From Isoetes taiwanensis (Eukaryota; Streptophyta; Lycopodiopsida; Isoetales; Isoetaceae), in NCBI GenBank assembly GCA_021234155.1, contig JAJEKV010000273.1:1-64000 (forward strand): a DNA stretch of 64,000 nt, in the 5' to 3' direction. The position numbers were made by a program, and so were the translations under genes. Each line of letters begins with the position of its first letter. Within the stretch, counting starts at the first letter, position 1. Positions 56,645-64,000 of the stretch are shown here, piece by piece. A model generated the notes under the pieces. That model was not told the origin of the DNA. It ran no database searches and saw nothing but the letters and a program-made list of their open reading frames with translations.

Positions 56645-56870
56645 ACGCCTTTCTCGACTCATGGAAATGAGAAAGGCCTTCGACCCTAAAATCTGCGTTT
56701 TTAGGCTTTGTTGCCTTTCTCGACTTCGCTGGTGAGAAAGGACTTCGACCCCAAAACCGGTGTTTTTTGTTTTTGCCTTTTCGACTTTCATGAAGTCGAG
56801 AAAGGCCTTCCTCGACCCCGTGTTTTCCTTTCGGTACGCCTTTCGACTTCATGAAGTCGAGAAAGGCTCT
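56645..56870. repeat. Palindrome array (core CGACTTCATGAAGTCG)
   Basis: Four palindromes lie near 56647-56678, 56712-56741, 56774-56806 and 56837-56867, about 64 bases apart. The last contains the perfect 16-base core CGACTTCATGAAGTCG (56844-56859). Outer arms are GCCTTTCT and AGAAAGGC. Spacers differ but share CGACCCC and TGTTTTT pieces. Array style and 16-base core size recall the A and B arrays. No ParB-methyltransferase block was recognised next to it. Confidence 0.85.
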
Positions 56871-57332
56871 CGTGCCCAATATTTTCCAAAAATGGCCCGT
56901 ATTTTGCATGTAGCATCACTTGACTAACTTTGATTTTGTCTTTTTGCAGTCCTTGTCTCGACCAGATTATACATGCTTGGGAGCAATAAAAAGACTAGTT
57001 CATTGAAGAAAGGTGCCGAAGAAGGGGTGGTGACATCGGTTACGCATAAGCACACGTGGACCATGAAGGAACTCCTCATACAAATTTTTTTATAAATCCG
57101 TAAGTTGCTCCGGACTTGGAGAGAGCTTCCACGCACCCTTTGCACTAGGTGGTTCATGTGTGAAGAGGGTGTAATCATTGTGATAATGTCGCACTCACTA
57201 TGGTCTCTTCACCCTTGTAATATATATTGTAATGAGCCCATTTATAATTATAAGGTATCTCAAAACTAGTATTTTTTGGTGATTAAGTAAACAATTTGCT
57301 TAATTTTTGTTGGAATTTGTGATCTCTTGTCC
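56871..57332. other. No gene recognised
   Basis: An exon-like block follows TTTTTGCAG at 56950 (plus strand, with EEGVVTSVTHKHTWTMKELL in one frame), but its family is unknown. Confidence 0.3.
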
Positions 57333-57612
57333 ATTCCACGCTTCCACAACTTCTCAGCGCACCATCTGTGCATGACTTGGCATTATACATACTTGAGGTT
57401 CTAGATAAACGTCTGCAATTACTGAGCCCTCAGTAGTCATTATTTAAGCTTGTCTAGTATCATCATTACTGCAAAGGTTTTTCCCTTGAAAACCTTTCGA
57501 GGCAGGGGTTTTTTAATCCTAGTAGTAATGATTGTACTAGCCCATTGTATGGGTCCCATGACCTATTGGTCTTCGTGGACGTTAAAAAAACTATTCTATT
57601 CTATTCTATTGT
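57333..57612 (+). mobile_element. Non-L1 LINE 3' end with (TTCTA)n tail
   Basis: About 280 bases nearly identical to 13272-13560, starting inside the protein end (CATTCCACGCTTCCACAACT) and running through the 3' UTR to the (TTCTA)n tail near 57593-57612. This is a shorter 5' truncation of the same family and probably a young one. Confidence 0.8.
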
Positions 57613-58108
57613 ATACCCACCTAAGAAAATAGAGCCAAAATGTCTTGGTAAAGGAATTCACCCTCACGCGAAAAACTCTTATTTTGAGCCCCAAAACAGG
57701 GACTCGACTCGCTATCCGAGAAAAATGGGAGAAAGCTTGGATGCACACTAACAGACAAAAATTCGAATTAAGGACAGTTTTCGGGTCGGGGTGCTCCTTT
57801 TTGTGTAAAATAACAGGGTTCCGAAAAAAAATGGGAATGGAATGAGTCCCACTTTAATTAAATACAACTTTTTTAAACTAAAGTATCAGTAAGCTGCAAG
57901 TTATATCTAGTATATGTGAGTATAGGAACCTCCTCTCTATCACTGCAAATAATTTTGCACATGCATCAAAAAAAAAATGCAAGAACTAGAAATTATATCA
58001 TGGGAACAAGGTTACTTGCATGTTCAATGCTGGTCCAAAAATAAAAGCAAACAACCAGAAAAATGAAAGCCAAGATCCATGCCCCTCGTTAAAATAACAA
58101 AAAAATGA
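57613..58108. other. No gene seen
   Basis: AT-rich flank between the LINE tail and the LTR element. Confidence 0.55.
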
Positions 58109-58508
58109 TGTTATGCATAGCACAAGCTCAGGGGTGTGGCTCAGAGGACTTGCAGAAGGAACACAGATGCAATCATATATAGCCATAGATGATCCAATTT
58201 AGCTAAAGGTTATTCCTTTTCCAGTTTGAGTACTATAAATAATTCATTAGTCAATTCAAAGAAACTCTTGTTTGATTCCTAAATCAGAACTCCTGAGTAT
58301 ATTCCAGAGAGGTTATCCAGAACAGACTCTTAGAATTGTGAAGAATCAGAGATCCTGTTTGTAGTGTTCGCAAGTCTGAGCCCAGTTGGGTGGTGAATTT
58401 GTGCCAGAAGATTTCGTTCCGTGCCAAGGATTGGCTGTACAAGATTTCTTAAAGATGTTTGTATTTTTACTTTGCTAAATTTTAGAGGAAGACAGATGAT
58501 TCGTAATA
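58109..58508 (+). repeat. 5' LTR of the non-coding element
   Basis: 400 bases, matched by 59960-60348. Shared landmarks: GTGGCTCAGAGGACTTGCAG, TTGGGTGGTGAATTTGTGCC and GGAAGACAGATGATTCGTAA. Confidence 0.92.
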
Positions 58509-58510
58509 TT

Positions 58511-58523
58511 TGGTATCAGAGCC
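58511..58523 (+). other. Primer-binding site for initiator Met tRNA
   Basis: TGGTATCAGAGCC, the same PBS as at 49878-49890. Confidence 0.88.
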
Positions 58524-59639
58524 TTGTTTCTTTCATTGGAGCTTGTAGGCAATGGCTCTAGACCTTAGTCTTAGATAGAGGAATATAATCGCCAAATTTC
58601 CACAACTAAGTAGTAGGAAAGCCATATAGTATGTCTAATCTTTGATATTGTTAAAGAGCAATTTAACAAATAAATCTTAACCTTTATTTGAAAGCAAAAA
58701 GGTAAAAAAAGGTGTTGATATCTATAAATAGAAGAACGATTTTGAGAGCTGATATCTTTGCGACCATAACTTAGAATTGGACGATTGGGAACCTTGAAGT
58801 CTAGTTTTCAGATTGGGTTTGTTTCGCTATAGATTCCTTACGATCTGAGAGTTATACCCGGAAAGGTGCATACCTGGGGTCTATGATGACTGTACAACTA
58901 GATCTGCTTCTTTTTACGTTTTAAGGTGAGAGTTACTTAATATTCTAATCAATGAATGGGTAAAATCTTGTGACAATGGACTTGTAAAGGAAATTGGCCC
59001 AAGTCAAGGAAATCGAAGGTAGTAGTAGCCCATTGAACTGAAATTTTGCTAGACCTAGGCAGTTGATCTAGGAGCAAATAACGCATTATTCATGCCTTGA
59101 CCCATCTGTTTGAGAACCTTAATAGCTTTGCTTAGATGGTCATTGGAACATACTTATGCTAGAAGTAGTAGACGAACAAATTAATTTGAGTGCAGAATAT
59201 GGCACAGGTTAGCAAACATTATTAGCCATAGTTTTTGGTTGGGTTTACTAGTTTTGTAGTTATTTGATGAGCTTTTGCATGATAAAGAGATTGTTTTACA
59301 GGAAATTAGTTTGGAAAGTATCATTACCTCTAATAGATGCAAGGAGCGACCTAAGGTTTTAGGTGTTTGTGATTTATAAGGTAAAGAGGTATTTAAGAAA
59401 AATGGAATGCGTGTGTGCATATGATTGCTGGTTTGATTGAGCATTGTATTCATTTGATTTGAGTAATGAAAGAGTTCCTTTTCAATTGAATGTTGCTCTA
59501 TAGTAAGGAAGTAAGGAGGTAACTGTGACTACAGTAGCCAGATCCTTAAGAGTTTTATAGGTAGATGGTAAGGTTACCAGCTTACGGACATCCTTTCAAA
59601 GCACGTAGTCAGTTGACTAGCTTTGGGAAAAGGAGGCTC

Positions 59640-59945
59640 TTCTCGCAAGGCAAATGATCGAGTACGATCAGTCTTGAGATGAGAAGGGAAGGAATTATTT
59701 TTTCAAGACAGATGATCGAGTACGATCAGTCTTGAGACGAAAAGAAAAGAAGTTATTTCCGCAAGGCAGATGATGGAGTATGACCAGTCTTGAGACGGCA
59801 AGACGGATGATCAAGTACGATCAGTCTTGAGACAAAAAGGAAAGAAATTATTTCCACAAGGCAGCTGATCAAGTACGATCAGTCTTGAGGTGGGAAGAAA
59901 AGAAATTATTTTTGCAAGGCAGATGATCGAGGACGATCAGTTTTG
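59640..59945. repeat. Six tandem units with a TGATCG-AGTA-CGATCA hairpin
   Basis: Units of about 57-60 bases (one about 38) begin near 59646, 59706, 59763, 59801, 59860 and 59920. Each has GGCAGATGATCGAGTACGAT followed by CAGTCTTGAGA, then a purine stretch. The inverted repeat TGATCG/CGATCA is kept or nearly kept in most copies. They end at the polypurine tract of the LTR element. Confidence 0.9.
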
Positions 59946-59959
59946 AGATGGGAAGGAAT

Positions 59960-60348
59960 TGTTATGGCACAAGTTCGGAGGTGTGGCTCAGAGGACTTGC
60001 AGAAGGAACATAAATGCAATCATAGATATATGGCCATAGATGATCCAATTTAGCTAAAGGTTATTCCTTTTCCAAAAGGTTTGAGTACGATATATAATTC
60101 GTTAGCCAATTCAAAGAAAGTGTTATTTGATTTTTAAACCAGAACTCCCGAGATCCAATTGGGCTAATAGACTCTCAGATTTAGGAAGAACCACTTGTTT
60201 GCAGTGTTTGCAAGTCTGAGCCCACTTGGGTGGTGAATTTGTGCCAGAAGCTTTCGTTTTGTGCCAAGGATTGGTTGTAAGAGATTTCTTGAAGATGTTT
60301 GTGTTTTTACTTTGTTGAATTTTGCAGGAAGACAGATGATTCGTAACA
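59960..60348 (+). repeat. 3' LTR of the non-coding element
   Basis: 389 bases ending TAACA, followed by the AATGA duplicate. Confidence 0.92.
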
Positions 60349-60353
60349 AATGA

Positions 60354-62070
60354 CTTATGTTCTATTATTAGACTGCTATAATCAAGCTATATAAAATAGG
60401 TACCTGACTTGCTTTCAAATGCCTGAGCCAAGAGGGAGCTCTTTAATTCAAGTTTAGAGATCTGGAAAGCAGATTGTTGTTGCTTAACCTCATGTGAAAG
60501 AAAGAAAGAAGCTCTATAATGAGTTAATGATGTAGCTAGACTATTTAAGCCAAGTAATATGCAAGAAGAAGAACCAGCTGTTGCAAGTAACGGAAAAGCC
60601 AACATGCAAGAAAGCTGTTATGCAGGATTGAAATCATCAGCTTGAGTCGTTTTAACTTGGCATTTTTACACAAGAACTCGACATCTTTTCCTTGAAAATG
60701 AATTTGGTGCTCTACAGGGACTTACTTATCGTGCACAATGTTGAAATTCTATAATTGCAATTAGAGTAGATTCCATACTTGTCCATTTTGCGCTTATAAT
60801 TATTCGGCTGGTTTTTTCCCTTCCATGTAGCTAAAAGACAAACTTATCTAGCGATAGAACTAAGGCATGCCAATAAGATGACAAGAGCTCATTTTTTGGA
60901 AAATGAATGATAATAGAGTTCCATATAAGCTGGCATTTACATTTACCTGCAAAACAACATGCCTTCAAGTGCCTAATCTTCCTGACCCTAACGCATTTTC
61001 CTGGATGTATATTGTAACAATAATAAACTACAATCTATATGAGCTTTATACCAACCAACCATCTAGCCTATTTTGCAAAACACATAGGGTTGGACTCACC
61101 CGAACTTTTTGAACTAAAGTTCTCATCTTTTTCCGTGGAAATTTGGAGAGAACTGATGATAATATAGTCCTGCCCTAGTCTTGGCAACAAGCTTTTAAAT
61201 TTTCGTTCTCTGACATTATTGTAGATTTGAGCTAGCTACTTTCTATCTTTAAGATCTGGCATAATAAAAGTTCCTTCAATGTGTTACTTGCCTTACAGAT
61301 CCCGCCCATTCCTTTATAGTATCTTTCTGTAGCTTCAAAACAGGAGGATCAATGAAGGTGAAGATCATTATGTAGGCCAGACATTGCAAAAACATTGCTC
61401 ATGCATTATCTTGTGGTCTCTCACTACCTTTCAAAATAATCATTTTGGCTTTTTTAATCTTTTCACTAAAATCCTCAACACCAATGAAGTGTACCTTTGA
61501 CGTTCAGTGTTGTGCACTTATTTTCAGCTTGTATTGTCTTCATATTGAATGGATTGATAATTCATGTTGCTTTATTCACATTGGAATTCCTATTTCCAAG
61601 AAGATTGCTCTATTTTGCATATTGTTTTTACAAAAAGTTCTTTTCTCCCAAAAGTGTTGATCCGATCTTTATTTGTCTTGGATGCCCCTCCTCACATAAT
61701 AATTTCAAGCGTATTTACAACTTTCAAAAATAAAAAAGACCCCTCCAACCTCCAGATCCATTTTCAAAATCCATGTTCTTAAATAATAGTTCGTTTTGTC
61801 AAAAATACATGCAAAGCCAAAAATCTTTATCCATACTTGATTTTTCTTAATGCCTTTCCTTGAAGATCCTAAGCATTCTTTTAGTTGACTAAAATTCCAA
61901 AAATACTCTCCTATCCTATATCCAAATTTCTGATTTACAGATTTTCTAGTTGACTGCCCATTGACTTTTTTTCCATCCCATTTTGATCTAGTTTTTGCCT
62001 TATCAAACATACTCCAAAAAGCTGAAAATTTGTGCACGACTCGACTTTTTCAAGCACACTCCAATATGTA
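60354..62070. other. No gene seen
   Basis: AT-rich. Open frames here are short and without motifs. Confidence 0.55.
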
Positions 62071-62230
62071 GCATTATAACAGGGGGTTTCTTTTGTATTT
62101 TTGTACGTTTTTTCCTAAGGTTTTTATATGATTTCATGGATGTATTTGATGAGGCATACTGATTAGTATATCTAGAGTGCGCATACGCTTAAACTAATTT
62201 TGATGCCTAATTCCAATGGTTTAGACCCAT
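62071..62230 (+). repeat. Dispersed repeat, copy 2 (sister at about 31420-31583)
   Basis: It begins GCATTATAACAGGGGGTTTC and continues through TGTATTTTTGTACGTTTTTT and TCTAGAGTGCGCATACGCTT, matching the inverse of the other copy over about 150 bases. Confidence 0.65.
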
Positions 62231-64000
62231 ATGTCATATATTTCTTAATATATTATATATTTTCTTGTAGTATCATATATTACGCTTTCGACATGCAAGC
62301 CTCGAGACAACCCATTTTAGGGTTATGTGTTGGGAAATTATTGATTCTTTCAAAGATCCGGACAGTTGTCTTTAAGAATTAATGACCAAAGCCAAAGTGC
62401 CCGAACACCCTATTTTTCCTTTTAGGCGGGCATGCAGCCTTCTTGCAATAATGTTTTAGGGTTACCGCTTCTTATGAATGTAATACAACCAAGCCCCGAT
62501 TTTCAGCTTCTTGTAAGCTGGTTTATACAAGCAATAACGAGGATTTGACTGTTTGGAAGATGGAAGAGAAAAAAGTGCAGCCTTGGTTAACCCATTCAAA
62601 CGATGGTCCTTAGATCCTTGTATTACAAGACCAAATCGCCGTTTGTTTTTTCAGTGCTTTGAGAGGGTGCGTAATGGAGCCGCTTGGGAGTTCCAATAAA
62701 GAAAAGGTAATTAATGCATGGCCTTCGATTTCACTTTTTGGAATGTTTCTTGAGCTTTTTTTTATCCCTAAATTGGTGCATCCCTCTTCCAATCAGGGGC
62801 ATGTTATAGGCTGAAAGGCCAACACCCCTTAAATCCATGGGATCCTCCAAATGGCCTGTTCAAATCTTTAGGTATCGAATCCAAGCATTGTTCTCTATTG
62901 TTGCTCCCTTTAGTTCCCTCCCCGTCCTTTTGCAAATGCAGATCGTGGTCATGGCTGCCCGTCAGAATGACCCATCCGGATTGTTAACTATCTTCGAGAG
63001 GTTACATGTCAATGGAATACCCGGTTTGGCTTACTAAAGGAACAAAGTATATCTTATTGTGTGAATCCAAAGTGCCCAAAGTGTGAATTTATTGTGTGAA
63101 TGACATTCTTTGACCCGCATAGGTGAATCAACATGGCCCATTCTAAAGTAGGCTTCATTGGACTTGGCGAAATGGTGCCTAATCCACCTTTGTTATTGCA
63201 AACATTTGTCTTCAATTCTTGGGAGCTTATCTTCAATTCTTGGGAGCTTGAGAAAAGTTTGTTTGTTTAAGTAACTGGGACTTGACTTCTCTTACGCTAT
63301 CATCATCGTGTCTGAAAGTACTTGACGCCCTATGCTTCTCCCGATCAAATGCACACCATGATTTCTCTAATCAAATGCACAACGCCAGTGGATTCAAGCT
63401 CTTCAAGTGGCAAATCGTCTTTCGCAAATGGTTTTTCGGCAACAAAACCAAAAGTTAGGAAGCGGAAGCTTTTGCAGTTGTGCAACACAAGAGCAAGCTC
63501 AAACATATTTGAGGAAATTTAGGTGGTCAAAGTACGGTGGCGGCAAAGCAAAATCCATTTTCATATGGCCAAGCTATTGCACACAATTACTTTGCAAGTG
63601 CTTTGGTAAAACCTTAAGTTCGATTCTTCCATTTGCCAGCATTACATGGATGGTGGTATGAAATTGTAGAACATTAGGGCACCTATGGTGGACCTATGGT
63701 GGAGACCTAGATCGATGCTATTGTCATCTTTCAAGGTAAGATTTGTGTGTTTCACCATTTTTGAGATCTCTTAATATTGTTATTCATTTCTTTTTATTTC
63801 ATTGTTCACACATTGTTTAAGTGTGAATTCAACCAATATTTGCGTGGCTTTTAATTTTTAACTCTATTAGAATGTGAAAGCTACCGTTGTGTTGACAATC
63901 GATAAAACATTGACACATTTATTGCTTTGAAACAAGCTACAAAAGTTTCTCATGAGCAAACAAGTTGGAGAGGTTATTGTACAGTGCTTAGTTGGTTTAT
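62231..64000. other. Unassigned; possible exon pieces
   Basis: No family recognised. A plausible donor (CAAG then GTAAGA) at about 63736 follows a short exon-like block. TCTTCAATTCTTGGGAGCTT is tandemly duplicated at 63209-63250. The style resembles elements A and B, but no ParB, methyltransferase or GHTHD block was seen. Confidence 0.35.

Larger units (their letters stand above)
58109..60348 (+). mobile_element. Non-coding LTR retrotransposon with AATGA target duplication
   Basis: The 5' LTR is 58109-58508 and the 3' LTR 59960-60348 (TGTTATG...TAAYA). A PBS TGGTATCAGAGCC lies at 58511-58523, two bases after the LTR. A purine-rich GAGATGGGAAGGAA lies just before the 3' LTR. AATGA flanks both ends (58104-58108 and 60349-60353). 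The 1.45-kb interior has no gag or pol frame, so it is a non-autonomous element of LARD/TRIM style, intermediate in size. The LTRs differ by many substitutions and small indels, so the insertion is old. Confidence 0.92.

Noticed and set aside
1-64000. tRNA and rRNA genes
   Set aside because: No cloverleaf with a GGTTCRANNCC-type box B and no rRNA core sequence was recognised by eye; a tRNAscan-SE run would settle it.

Overview
The window reads as intergenic DNA of a land-plant nuclear genome. The evidence is a plant-type protein kinase, intron-bearing fragments of a mitochondrial pyruvate dehydrogenase E2 gene, Copia-type LTR elements primed by initiator Met tRNA, plant-type L1 LINEs with a zf-RVT tail, and Helitrons. 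A seed-free plant such as a fern, lycophyte or bryophyte is my guess, not something the sequence proves. No rRNA, tRNA or true CRISPR locus was seen. Most of the DNA is decayed mobile elements. The only near-intact long gene is a minus-strand kinase at 36.8-39.2 kb, which carries two homopolymer frameshifts.

Two related large elements dominate the left half: A (1 to about 7.5 kb, cut by the window edge) and B (about 21.9-30.5 kb). Both have the same plan. A leftward gene encodes a DUF7869-like, possibly transposase-like protein (a VGHTHD block, an ENKN-type block and, in B, a CxxC block). A rightward multi-exon gene encodes a ParB-like region followed by a beta-order DNA amino-methyltransferase (D-x-PYGF first, then DAFxGxGT). 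Both genes are broken. Between the two genes, and again in matching introns, lie arrays of short perfect or near-perfect palindromes separated by variable spacers. Element A uses GTGTATTCGAATACAC at about 40-base spacing. Element B uses GGTATAAATTTATACC at about 28-base spacing. The sites sit in the same places in both elements although their sequences differ completely. This is the strongest candidate here for an undescribed system.

Other regions: an L1 LINE at 7.8-9.6 kb; a decayed leftward gene with GCGCC palindromes around it at 10.9-12.1 kb; copies of a non-L1 LINE family with a conserved IEDESHT block and pentanucleotide tails (12.8-13.6, 31.9-32.4, 41.4-42.5, 47.4, 48.3 and 57.3-57.6 kb); foldbacks and MITE-like elements near 9.7, 14.1-14.4 and 20.2-20.8 kb; a pyruvate dehydrogenase E2 pseudogene at 15.5-16.1 kb; and an L1 copy at 17.0-19.5 kb that a Helitron may carry.

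The right half holds a clear nested stack. A gag-only Copia-like element (49653-53283, TSD TTGAA) has its 3' LTR split exactly by a 2147-base Helitron (51092-53238). That Helitron is mostly one-sided purine (G/A) sequence and itself contains a 317-base MITE whose sister copy is at 45345-45666. Further right are a palindrome array at 56.6-56.9 kb, a non-coding LTR element (58109-60348, TSD AATGA) with hairpin tandem repeats before its 3' LTR, and unassigned DNA to the end.
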